Assembly (NCBI RefSeq): GCF_013817345.1
Contig: NZ_JACDCW010000001.1
Coordinates: 1 to 64,000 of the forward strand
Length of the DNA: 64,000 bases
From: Methylibium sp.
GTDB lineage: Bacteria > Pseudomonadota > Gammaproteobacteria > Burkholderiales > Burkholderiaceae_C
Reading direction: 5' to 3'
Below the pieces are notes generated by a model, which saw only the letters and a program-made list of their open reading frames with translations, had not been told where the DNA came from and did no database searches. Shown piece by piece: positions 11,873 through 19,437 of the stretch. The translations under genes and the position numbers were made by a program. How positions within the stretch are numbered: position 1 is the stretch's first letter; each line of letters begins with the position of its first letter.

Positions 11873-12288
11873 CGGTGTTGTGGACAATCAAGGTCGGAGC
11901 GATAGGATTCTAGCGGGGCATCGGCCGCAAAAACCGTGTTATCCACAGTTTGTGGAGCCCGCCCGCGCGCGCTTCTGACGAGCGCGCGCAGAGGCCCCAA
12001 ACCGGCAAGTCGTTGACCGGAAAAGACTTTCTTGCTCTAATCACAGGTTTTCCGCGAGGCGATCGATGGACTTTGTTCCAGCGTCGCTTCTTACTGTGCG
12101 TCACTGGGCGCACGGTCAAAAGCGCTCGATCGAAGGCGCGGAGTCAGGCAAGGCGAGGATCTTCCAAAGGGATTTTTCCAAAAGGATTCGGGCCAGCAAC
12201 GCCGCATTCAACCCGAGTCAGCGCCGGTTCCCCGGCGATCCGGTCAGCACCATCTCCGGGGCATCTGTTTGCTCCACGAAGGCTCATC
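11873..12288. other. oriC: Probable replication origin (oriC) between dnaA and rpmH
   Basis: This 416-base gene-free stretch lies between divergent dnaA and rpmH. It holds a perfect DnaA box TTATCCACA (11939-11947), a second box TTGTCCACA on the minus strand (11879-11887), several GATC sites and AT-richer patches at 12015-12050 and 12158-12188. It also has a perfect 9-base inverted repeat (GCGCGCGCT at 11965-11973, AGCGCGCGC at 11981-11989). On the minus strand TAGAAT (11912-11907) is a plausible dnaA -10 box between the two DnaA boxes, which would allow autorepression. Gene orientation also diverges here. Only two good boxes are visible, so the full functional origin may be larger. Confidence 0.6.
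12013..12041 (+). promoter_or_regulatory. Probable sigma-70 promoter of the rpmH operon
   Basis: TTGACC (12013-12018) and TCTAAT (12036-12041) are separated by 17 bases, each one or two bases from the sigma-70 consensus. This leaves an untranslated leader of about 240 bases before rpmH. The strength fits a ribosomal-protein promoter, and its place inside the origin region is usual. The transcription start is inferred. Confidence 0.6.
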
Positions 12289-12423
12289 ATGAAACGCACC
12301 TACCAACCTTCTAAGATCCGTCGCGCCCGCACCCATGGCTTCCTGCTGCGCATGAAGACGCGCGCCGGCCGTCAGATCCTCAACGCTCGCCGCGCCAAGG
12401 GCCGCAAGCGCCTCGCGGTCTGA
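12289..12423 (+). CDS. rpmH: 50S ribosomal protein L34
   Basis: A 44-residue, highly basic protein of the large ribosomal subunit. [19 protein letters not shown] and the C-terminal [10 protein letters not shown] are the universal L34 signature. It is too short to stand alone in the ORF track, where it appears only inside a longer frame. It is followed after 25 bases by rnpA, the conserved rpmH-rnpA arrangement near the origin. Confidence 0.98.
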   Translation: MKRTYQPSKIRRARTHGFLLRMKTRAGRQILNARRAKGRKRLAV

Positions 12424-12448
12424 TCCGGCCGACCTCGCCGGCCCGGCC

Positions 12449-12910
12449 GTGAGCCCTACCAGCGGCGGCCCCGATCTGCGCGCCGCCGACTTCCAACGCG
12501 CTTTGTCGACCCGGCCCTGTGCGCGAAGCGAGCACTTCTTTTTGCACCACGTGGCCTGCGCTTCTGGACCAGCGAAGCCGAAGTTGTCAACAGATGAAAA
12601 CGCTGAGGTATGGGCGCCTGTGGATGACCGCCACCGTTTTGGCCTCGTGGTGCCCAAGCGCCATGCTCGCCGGTCAGTGACGCGCAGCCTCATCAAACGT
12701 CAGGGGCGCACTGCGTTCGCGTCCTCCGCGGCACAACTCCTTGCCGGCGACTGGCTGTTGCGCCTGCGCAGCCCCTACCCGACCGCACAGTTTCCCAGCG
12801 CCGCATCCGCTGCGCTGCAAGAGCGGGTGCGCGAAGAACTGCAGGCCCTGTTTGTCGGCGCCAGCCGGGCCAACGCGCGGGCCGGCGAGCCGAAGAGCAC
12901 GCGCGCATGA
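12449..12910 (+). CDS. rnpA: Ribonuclease P protein component
   Basis: Protein subunit of RNase P, which assists the RNA subunit in 5' maturation of tRNA. The RNP motif region RRSVTRSLIKRQGR lies near residues 73-86 and is preceded by the typical FGLVVPKRHA strand. The start is a GTG at 12449; no ATG is available before the conserved DFQRAL segment. At 153 residues it is longer than usual (about 120) because of both termini and a loop rich in charged residues. Its last four bases overlap the yidD start (ATGA). Confidence 0.93.
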   Translation: MSPTSGGPDLRAADFQRALSTRPCARSEHFFLHHVACASGPAKPKLSTDENAEVWAPVDDRHRFGLVVPKRHARRSVTRSLIKRQGRTAFASSAAQLLAGDWLLRLRSPYPTAQFPSAASAALQERVREELQALFVGASRANARAGEPKSTRA

Positions 12911-13221
12911 AGCGCGTGCCGCAACGCTTGCTGATTTTTTTGGTGAGAGGCTATCGCCTGCTGCTCAGCCCTTGGCTGGGTAGCGGTTGCCGGTTCGAGC
13001 CCACCTGCTCGGCCTACGCGCAGGACGCGCTCGAGCGCCATGGCGCGCTGGCGGGCAGCCTGCTCGCTACCGGGCGGGTGTTTCGTTGCCATCCGGGCTG
13101 CGCCGGCGGCCATGACCCCGTGCCGGCCGATTTGCCCGGCTGGCTTTCACGCCTGGGAGGCTCTCGGGGCCGCCGGGCCGCCGAGCCAGCTCCCCGATCC
13201 CCTTTCGAGATTTCGCCATGA
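12907..13221 (+). CDS. yidD: Membrane protein insertion efficiency factor YidD
   Basis: Small (104 aa) membrane-associated factor that helps YidC insert proteins. The conserved core FLVRGYRLLLSPWLGSGCRFEPTCSAYA and the later RVFRCHPGCAGGHDPV carry the family's invariant cysteines. It overlaps rnpA upstream and yidC downstream by ATGA junctions, so the block is probably translated in a coupled way. Confidence 0.96.
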   Translation: MKRVPQRLLIFLVRGYRLLLSPWLGSGCRFEPTCSAYAQDALERHGALAGSLLATGRVFRCHPGCAGGHDPVPADLPGWLSRLGGSRGRRAAEPAPRSPFEISP

Positions 13222-14897
13222 CCGATATGCGCCGCACCCTGCTCTGGGTGGTTTTCACGATGTCTCTTGTTCTGCTGTGGGACGGCTGGAACAAGCACAC
13301 CGGCCAGCCTTCGCTGTTCGGTCCCACGTCGCGCCCGGCGGCTGGTGCGGCCGCGCCGGCGCAGCCGTCCGGCACGGTGCCGGGTTCGGTCCCTGCGGCG
13401 GCGACGATCGCGGCCGCGGCCGCGTCGAGCCCGGCGGTCAGCGCGCCGCCGGTGGCCGGTGCACCGGTGGCGGCTCCGTCGCGAACCGTGACCGTCACGA
13501 CCGACGTGCTGCAGGTCAGCCTCGACACACGCGGCGGCGATGTGGTGCGCGCAGAGCTGCTCAACCACGTGGACCAGAACGACCCGAGCCGCAACGTTCT
13601 GGTCTTCGACCGCTCGCCCGAGCGTGTCTATCTGGCCCAGACCGGCCTCATCGGCGCCCCCGGCCTGCCCAACCACCTGACGCCGCTCGAGTTGCAGCCT
13701 GGAGAAACCACGCTGGCGCCGGGCAGCGATTCGGTCAGCGTCGTGTTCGAGTCGGCCGAGCAGGGCGGCGTCAAGCTGAGAAAGACCTTGAGCTTCGGTC
13801 GCGGCGACTACGCGTTGAAGGTGCGTCACGAGGTGATCAACACCTCGGGCGAGCCGGTGTCGCCGCAGCTCTACACGCAACTGGTGCGCGACGGCAATCC
13901 GCCGCCCGGCGAGTCGAGCTTCTACTTCACCTTCACCGGGCCGGTGGCCTACACCGACGCGGCCAAGTTCCAGAAGATCGATTTCGGCGACATCGAGGAC
14001 GGCGACGCCCGCTTCGACAAGTCGGCCGACAACGGCTGGGTCGCCATGGTCCAGCACTACTTCTTCTCTGCCTGGCTGCACACCGATCCGGCGCCGCGCG
14101 AGTTCTATACGCGCAAGGTGGACAACAACCTCTACGCGGTGGGGACGATCTACCCGCTGGGCAGCATCGCACCTGGCCAGAGCAAGACCTTCGACAACCT
14201 GCTGTATGTCGGCCCGCAGGAAGAGAAGAAGCTCGAGGCGCTGGCCCCGGGGCTGGACCTGGTCAAGGACTACGGCTGGTTCACCATCCTGTCCAAGCCG
14301 CTGTTCTGGCTGCTCGACCAGCTGCACAAGATCCTGGGCAACTGGGGCTGGGCCATCGTGGCGCTGGTGGTGCTGCTGAAGGCGGCCTTCTACACGCTCA
14401 ACGCCCACGCCTACAAGTCGATGGCCAAGATGAAGGCGGTCAACCCCAAGGTGACGGAGATGCGTGAGCGGCTCAAGGACAAGCCGCAGCAGATGCAGCA
14501 GGAAATGATGCGCATCTACCGCGAGGAGAAGGTCAACCCGCTGGGCGGGTGCCTGCCGATCCTTGTGCAGATGCCGGTGTTCATCGCGCTCTATTGGGTG
14601 TTGCTGTCGAGCGTGGAGATGCGCAACGCGCCGTGGATCGGCTGGATCACCGACTTGTCCGTGCGCGACCCCTGGTACATCCTGCCGATGGTGATGACTG
14701 CGACCACCTTGCTGCAGACCTGGCTCAACCCCACGCCGCCGGACCCGATGCAGGCACGCCTGATGTGGATCATGCCGATGGTGTTCTCGGTGATGTTCTT
14801 CCTCTTCCCGGCCGGTTTGGTGCTGTACTGGATCACCAACAACATCCTGTCGATCGCGCAGCAGTACCTGATCAACCGGCGGCTCGGCGTGAGCTGA
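13218..14897 (+). CDS. yidC: Membrane protein insertase YidC
   Basis: 559-residue insertase for inner-membrane proteins, alone or with SecYEG. The N-terminal anchor MTDMRRTLLWVVFTMSLVLL is followed by an alanine/proline linker. The large periplasmic beta domain spans about residues 90-345, and the conserved five-helix core spans about 355-555 (WGWAIVALVVLLKAAFYTLN; GGCLPILVQMPVFIALYWVL). Length and layout match the Gram-negative form. It lies directly behind yidD in the origin block. Confidence 0.98.
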   Translation: MTDMRRTLLWVVFTMSLVLLWDGWNKHTGQPSLFGPTSRPAAGAAAPAQPSGTVPGSVPAAATIAAAAASSPAVSAPPVAGAPVAAPSRTVTVTTDVLQVSLDTRGGDVVRAELLNHVDQNDPSRNVLVFDRSPERVYLAQTGLIGAPGLPNHLTPLELQPGETTLAPGSDSVSVVFESAEQGGVKLRKTLSFGRGDYALKVRHEVINTSGEPVSPQLYTQLVRDGNPPPGESSFYFTFTGPVAYTDAAKFQKIDFGDIEDGDARFDKSADNGWVAMVQHYFFSAWLHTDPAPREFYTRKVDNNLYAVGTIYPLGSIAPGQSKTFDNLLYVGPQEEKKLEALAPGLDLVKDYGWFTILSKPLFWLLDQLHKILGNWGWAIVALVVLLKAAFYTLNAHAYKSMAKMKAVNPKVTEMRERLKDKPQQMQQEMMRIYREEKVNPLGGCLPILVQMPVFIALYWVLLSSVEMRNAPWIGWITDLSVRDPWYILPMVMTATTLLQTWLNPTPPDPMQARLMWIMPMVFSVMFFLFPAGLVLYWITNNILSIAQQYLINRRLGVS

Positions 14898-14916
14898 GAC
14901 AGTCGCGCCCGAAGCC

Positions 14917-14976
14917 CACAACGCCCCGCCCCGCGGGGCAGCGTGAACCGAACGCCCCGCCCCGCGGGGCGTTGTG
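14917..14976. repeat. Twin 20-bp direct repeat with nested palindromes before mnmE
   Basis: The 20-base sequence AACGCCCCGCCCCGCGGGGC occurs twice (14920-14939 and 14951-14970). Each copy contains the perfect palindrome GCCCCGCGGGGC. The outer flanks CACAACGCCCCG (14917-14928) and CGGGGCGTTGTG (14965-14976) are also complementary, so the block can fold as two hairpins or one long one. There is no T-tract. It may act as an mRNA stabiliser, terminator or attenuator between yidC and mnmE; this is inference. Confidence 0.75.
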
Positions 14977-15000
14977 CATTGAAGACTCGACAATCACGCC

Positions 15001-16371
15001 ATGCTCGCGCGTCTTCACGACCCTGTTGCCGCCATCGCCACTGCGCCCGGCCGTGGGGCGGTCGGCATCGTGCGCGTGTCGGGGCGCGACCTGGGCGGCT
15101 TGATTCGAGCGGTATGCGGGCAGGCCCTCGTGCCACGGCATGCCCATTACCTGAGCTTTATCGACGGCCAGGGCGGCGTCATCGACCAAGGCCTGGCGCT
15201 GCACTTTCCGGCGCCGCACAGCTACACCGGCGAAGAAGTGCTCGAGTTGCAGGCGCACGGCGGGCCGGTGCTGCTGCAACTGCTGCTGGCGCGCTGCCTG
15301 CAGGCGCTGCCGGGCTCGCGCGTGGCCGAACCGGGGGAGTTCACGCAACGCGCCTTTCTCAACGACAAGCTCGACCTGGCCCAGGCCGAAGCGGTGGCCG
15401 ACCTGATAGACGCCAGCACCGAGGCTGCGGCCCGTTCGGCCTCGCGCGCGCTGGCGGGCGCCTTCTCGCACGAGATCGACGGGCTGCGTGATCGCCTGAT
15501 CGAGCTGCGCATGCTGGTCGAGGCGACGCTCGACTTCCCCGAGGAGGAGATCGATTTCCTCCAGCAGGCCGACGCCCGCGGGCGGCTCGCACGCATTGCC
15601 GCGGCGCTCGATGCCGTGCTGATGCGAGCGCGCCAGGGCGCGCTGCTGCGCGAGGGGCTGAGCGTGGTGCTGGCCGGCCAGCCCAACGTGGGCAAGAGCT
15701 CGCTGCTCAATGCGCTGGCGGGGGCCGAGCTGGCCATCGTCACGCCCATTCCGGGCACCACGCGCGACAAGGTCAGCGAAACCATCCAGATCGAGGGCGT
15801 GCCGCTGCACGTGATCGACACCGCCGGTCTGCGCACCGACGGCGAGGCGAGCGACGAGGTCGAGCGCCTGGGCATCGAGCGTAGCTGGGGCGCGATCGGC
15901 TCGGCCGACGTGGTGATCTTCCTGCACGACCTCACGCGCGGCGACGACGCGGCTTATCGAGCCGGTGAGCAGGAGATCGCGGGGCGCCTCCCGGCTGGCG
16001 TGAGCGTGCTCGACGTCTATAACAAGATCGATGCGGTGGATGCGCAAGTGCTGCCGGCCAACGCGCTGGCGCTTTCCGCGCGTACCGGCGATGGACTCGA
16101 GGCGCTACGACAGCGTCTGCTGCAACTCGCCGGCTGGCAGGCCGGCGCCGAAGGCGTGTTCATCGCCCGGGCGCGGCATCTGGAGGCACTTCACGCCACG
16201 CGCGCGCATGTCGAGCAAGCGCAAGCGCTGGCCGCCCGCGACGATGCGGCGCTCGACTTGCTGGCCGAAGAACTGCGCTGCGCGCACGACGCGCTCGGTG
16301 CGATCACGGGCCGCTTCACGGCCGATGATCTGCTGGGTGAAATCTTCGGACGGTTCTGCATCGGAAAGTGA
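15001..16371 (+). CDS. mnmE: tRNA uridine-5-carboxymethylaminomethyl(34) synthesis GTPase MnmE
   Basis: 456-residue GTPase that, with MnmG, installs the cmnm5 modification at wobble uridine of certain tRNAs. The N-terminal folate-binding domain begins [22 protein letters not shown]. The central G domain shows G1 [17 protein letters not shown]3 DTAG and G4 NKID. The C-terminal FCIGK carries the family's essential cysteine. Its partner mnmG lies about 28 kb away here rather than next door. Confidence 0.98.
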   Translation: MLARLHDPVAAIATAPGRGAVGIVRVSGRDLGGLIRAVCGQALVPRHAHYLSFIDGQGGVIDQGLALHFPAPHSYTGEEVLELQAHGGPVLLQLLLARCLQALPGSRVAEPGEFTQRAFLNDKLDLAQAEAVADLIDASTEAAARSASRALAGAFSHEIDGLRDRLIELRMLVEATLDFPEEEIDFLQQADARGRLARIAAALDAVLMRARQGALLREGLSVVLAGQPNVGKSSLLNALAGAELAIVTPIPGTTRDKVSETIQIEGVPLHVIDTAGLRTDGEASDEVERLGIERSWGAIGSADVVIFLHDLTRGDDAAYRAGEQEIAGRLPAGVSVLDVYNKIDAVDAQVLPANALALSARTGDGLEALRQRLLQLAGWQAGAEGVFIARARHLEALHATRAHVEQAQALAARDDAALDLLAEELRCAHDALGAITGRFTADDLLGEIFGRFCIGK

Positions 16372-16475
16372 TGCAGTTCACGCCGGCTGCGGCACGGTGC
16401 CCGCGCTGGCAGCACCGCGCTTTAGCGCCCCAGAACGGTGCCGATAATCCGGCACCCGCCTTTCCCCACTTTCCG

Positions 16476-16934
16476 ATGAGCCACGAACAACTGCTGCATG
16501 CCATTCAGTCGCTGAACGCTGCCGACGCGTTCAGGCCGCGGCTGGACGCGGCGCAGTGGCGCAACTTTCTGCAGTACCTGACGGCGCACCACATTCGCAG
16601 CGGCGAACTGCTCGTCAAGCAAGGTGAGCTGGACCGGACCGTCTATTTCCTTGGCGAAGGCAGCCTGCAGGTCTATGCAACGGGGGGTACGGCGGGCGCG
16701 AGTCGAAGTGCCATCCTGCGACCCGGGGCGATGTGCGGCGAGCCGGGGCTGTTCGCCGACGGCATGCGCACGGCCAACGTCGCGGCCATGACGACCAGCA
16801 CGGTGTGGGCGATGCGGCTGCCTCGCTTCGAGGAGTTGTGCGCGCGCACGCCGGCGATCGCGCTGGAAATCCTGCGAGCAGCCGGCTCGGTGATGGCTTT
16901 GCGGATGCGGGCGAACATCGCGCAGATCGCCTGA
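16476..16934 (+). CDS. Cyclic nucleotide-binding-fold protein without DNA-binding domain
   Basis: A 152-residue protein that is almost entirely one CRP-like cyclic-nucleotide-binding beta-roll (SGELLVKQGELDRTVYFLGEGSLQVY; RPGAMCGEPGLFADGMRTANV). No helix-turn-helix follows, so it is not a full CRP/FNR regulator. It may sense a ligand or act by protein contact. The ATG at 16476 starts MSHEQLLHAIQSLNA; the longer track ORF overlaps mnmE and adds low-complexity residues. The partner is unknown. Confidence 0.75.
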   Translation: MSHEQLLHAIQSLNAADAFRPRLDAAQWRNFLQYLTAHHIRSGELLVKQGELDRTVYFLGEGSLQVYATGGTAGASRSAILRPGAMCGEPGLFADGMRTANVAAMTTSTVWAMRLPRFEELCARTPAIALEILRAAGSVMALRMRANIAQIA

Positions 16935-16993
16935 CCGCTTCGCGCGGGTAGCAAAGAAAAGCGCCGCACAGCGGCCCCCGGTCTTCGGCGGTG

Positions 16994-17022
16994 GCGAACG
17001 GGCGCCCGTCCTACCCGTTCGC
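16994..17022. terminator. Hairpin between convergent genes
   Basis: GCGAACGGG (16994-17002) and CCCGTTCGC (17014-17022) form a perfect 9-base stem with an 11-base loop, just before the convergent apt stop codon. There is no T-run on either strand, so factor-independent termination is uncertain. Position between two convergent genes is the main support. Confidence 0.45.
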
Positions 17023-17028
17023 TCGTTG

Positions 17029-17568
17029 TCAATGGCCCTCGAAGCTCACCAGCGTGAACAGCTGCAAACCAGAGGCGCGCAGCTTGGCCGCGCCGCCGAG
17101 CTCCGGCAGATCGACGATGGCCGCGCCTTCGATCACCACGGCACCCAGCCGCTCAAGCAGGCGCTTGCCCGCCATCATGGTGCCGCCAGTGGCGATCAAA
17201 TCGTCGATCAGCAGCACGCGGTCCCCGGGCTGCACCGCGTCGGTGTGCATCTCCACGGTGGCCGAGCCGTACTCCAGCTCGTAGCTTTCCGCCACGGTGG
17301 CGTAGGGCAGCTTGCCCTTTTTGCGGATCGGGATGAAGCCGATGTTCAGCTCGTAGGCCAGTACCGAGCCGATGATGAAACCGCGCGCATCCAGGCCGGC
17401 CACCGCGCCCGGCCGCTGGTCGAAATAGCGGTGCACGAACTGGTCGATCAGCACGCGAAAGACCTTCGGGTTCTGCAGCAGCGGCGTGATGTCGCGGAAC
17501 TGCACGCCGGGCGTCGGCCAGTCTGGCACGGTGCGGATCGTCTGGCGGATGAGGGCGCGATCGTCCAT
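17029..17568 (-). CDS. apt: Adenine phosphoribosyltransferase
   Basis: Purine-salvage enzyme that converts adenine and PRPP to AMP in the cytoplasm. The PRPP-binding loop [17 protein letters not shown] is intact, and the N-terminal [20 protein letters not shown] is typical. The 179-residue length from the ATG at 17568 ([18 protein letters not shown]) matches the family; the track's longer frame adds unrelated sequence. The next gene in the same direction begins about 70 bases upstream. Confidence 0.95.
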   Translation of the reverse strand: MDDRALIRQTIRTVPDWPTPGVQFRDITPLLQNPKVFRVLIDQFVHRYFDQRPGAVAGLDARGFIIGSVLAYELNIGFIPIRKKGKLPYATVAESYELEYGSATVEMHTDAVQPGDRVLLIDDLIATGGTMMAGKRLLERLGAVVIEGAAIVDLPELGGAAKLRASGLQLFTLVSFEGH

Positions 17569-17638
17569 GGCGGCGAGGGGCGCGGCGCGCCGGTCAAGCG
17601 AGGGCCGCATTATCTCGGCAGCTGTCGCGGCGCGGGGC

Positions 17639-18334
17639 TCAGGCGGGCGCGAACGGGCCGATGGTTTGCGGCGCGCCGTCGCGGCCCGCCCGCAGCACCA
17701 GGCCTTCGCCCGAGGCGGCGCTGCCGCCCGCCAGCGCACCGAGGGTGAACTGGTGACTGATCCAGACTTCGAAGCCGTGCCGGGGCAGATCGACCAAGGC
17801 GCGGCGCAGTTGCGCCACCTGCGCTTCGCGGTCTTCGGTCATGCGCGGCGAGCCGAGCGCGGGCCAGGCCTGGACCGTCTCGCCGAAGGCCAGCCGGGCG
17901 GTGTCGAGACAGCGGCACCAGGGACTGGAGCGCACCGCCGCCGGCTGCAGCCGGCGTTCGCGGAACCACGCACCGATGCGGCGCGCCTGGGCGCGTCCGG
18001 CGTCGTCGAGGTTGCGCTGCGTGCCGCATTCGCCGAGCCGGAACTCCGGCGGATCGAAGGTGCCCGGCGCCAAAGCATGGCGCAGCATGACCACCACGCC
18101 GCCGCCGCGCAGTGCTTTCATCACCTCAGGTGCCGGCTCGGCCGCTCTCAGCGTGGTCGGCATGGCGAGGGTGCAGCCCAGCGCCGCGGTCGCGCGCAGC
18201 AGCGCACGTCGATCGATCGGCGCAAAGCACTCGGCCCTCACAGCCTCGTTCCGGCTTGCGGCAGCCTCGACGGCCGCCATGTCGGCCGCGTCGGACCGCG
18301 CGGGCGAGGCCTCAGACCTGCGGCTTGAACGCAT
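17639..18334 (-). CDS. Histidine phosphatase family protein with Tat-type signal
   Basis: A histidine-phosphatase (phosphoglycerate-mutase-like) fold protein. [19 protein letters not shown] holds the catalytic Arg-His, and a second conserved His is in [12 protein letters not shown] twin-arginine signal ([19 protein letters not shown]) ends in TLRAAEP, so export to the periplasm in folded form is likely. The track start at 18334 overlaps the upstream gene by 23 bases and gives a long N-region. The ATG at 18280 or a GTG at 18241, preceded by GAGG, would give a more usual Tat signal. Substrate unknown. Confidence 0.8.
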   Translation of the reverse strand: MRSSRRSEASPARSDAADMAAVEAAASRNEAVRAECFAPIDRRALLRATAALGCTLAMPTTLRAAEPAPEVMKALRGGGVVVMLRHALAPGTFDPPEFRLGECGTQRNLDDAGRAQARRIGAWFRERRLQPAAVRSSPWCRCLDTARLAFGETVQAWPALGSPRMTEDREAQVAQLRRALVDLPRHGFEVWISHQFTLGALAGGSAASGEGLVLRAGRDGAPQTIGPFAPA

Positions 18335-19271
18335 AGCCGCTACCCGCCGCCTCGATGTGGCCGAACGCGGGGAAGGGGAAGTGAAAGCCGCCGACCATCG
18401 CGCGGCTGCTCACCAGCCGCGCGAAGATTTCGCGCCGCACCCGGCTCGCCGCCGCGGGGTCCATGTCGAAGCCGACCGCCCAGTCGGGCTGGCGTGCGAA
18501 CAGCGCCGGCACGTTCGTCAGGTCGGCCAGATAGTGGAAGCGGTGCGGGCCGCGGCCCGCTTCGAACACCGTATGGCCGGGCGTGTGGCCGTAGGCCGGC
18601 ATGGAGCGCAAACCGGGCAGCAGTTCGGCGCCGGGCTCGAAACGCTGCAGCATCGCTTCGGGCATGTCGCCGAACACGCGCCGCGCATTGGCGAACAGGC
18701 CCTTGGAGCGCTCGTCGGTGGCGGCGCGGGCCTTGCCGTCGTCCATCCAGAACGCGTACTCGGGCGCCGGCACCAGGACCCGCGCCTTGGGAAAAGCCAG
18801 GTCGCCGGCCTTGTTGCGCAGGCCGTGGATGTGGTCGCCGTGGAAGTGCGAGATCACCACCGTGTCGATGTCGCCGGCCTGCAGGCCGGCCGCCCGCAGA
18901 TGAGTCAGCAGCTTGCCGGCGGTCGGGCCGCCGTACTCGCCGAGGCCGGCGTCGAACAGCAGCTTGCGGCCGCCGAAGACGAGCACGAAAGGCGTGTAGG
19001 GCACGTCGATGTAGTCGGTCGGCAGGCCCTGCACGGCCAGCAGGGCGCGCACCTCGGCCAGGGGCGCGTTGGTGACGAACTGCTCCGTGAGGGGCCGGCG
19101 CGAAACGCCGTCGCTCAGCGCGATGACCTCGATGTCGCCCAGTTTCTTGCGCCGATAGCCCGTCGAGGGGATTGGCGGGACGCCGAAGCCCGGGCCGTCC
19201 TGGGCCCAGGCGGGAAGGCTAGGAACCGCGGCGCCCAGGCCGGCCTTGAGCAGCGTGCGGCGGTTGAGCAT
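18312..19271 (-). CDS. MBL-fold metallohydrolase with Tat signal
   Basis: A 319-residue metallo-beta-lactamase-fold hydrolase. The zinc motif VISHFHGDHIHGL is near residue 170, and later histidines lie in AYGHTPGHTVFEAG. The N-terminus MLNRRTLLKAGLGAAVPSLPAWA is a twin-arginine signal peptide, so the enzyme is probably periplasmic. Quorum lactonases and many other hydrolases share this fold, so the substrate is open. The gene overlaps the start of the histidine phosphatase; both are Tat-exported and may work in the same pathway. Confidence 0.85.
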   Translation of the reverse strand: MLNRRTLLKAGLGAAVPSLPAWAQDGPGFGVPPIPSTGYRRKKLGDIEVIALSDGVSRRPLTEQFVTNAPLAEVRALLAVQGLPTDYIDVPYTPFVLVFGGRKLLFDAGLGEYGGPTAGKLLTHLRAAGLQAGDIDTVVISHFHGDHIHGLRNKAGDLAFPKARVLVPAPEYAFWMDDGKARAATDERSKGLFANARRVFGDMPEAMLQRFEPGAELLPGLRSMPAYGHTPGHTVFEAGRGPHRFHYLADLTNVPALFARQPDWAVGFDMDPAAASRVRREIFARLVSSRAMVGGFHFPFPAFGHIEAAGSGYAFKPQV

Positions 19272-19437
19272 GCGGACCTCCGTGAGTGGCGTAGGCGCGG
19301 ATCATCGATCCGCGCCGCAAGTCCACGCGACGCCGCTTCGCAAAGCGCAGCGCTGCGGCGGGTCTTTGTCGGGGTCGCGCGGCGGGCGGCGATCTACGGC
19401 AATCCCGCGCGCGGACCCTCCCGTGGCGTCAACGGGC

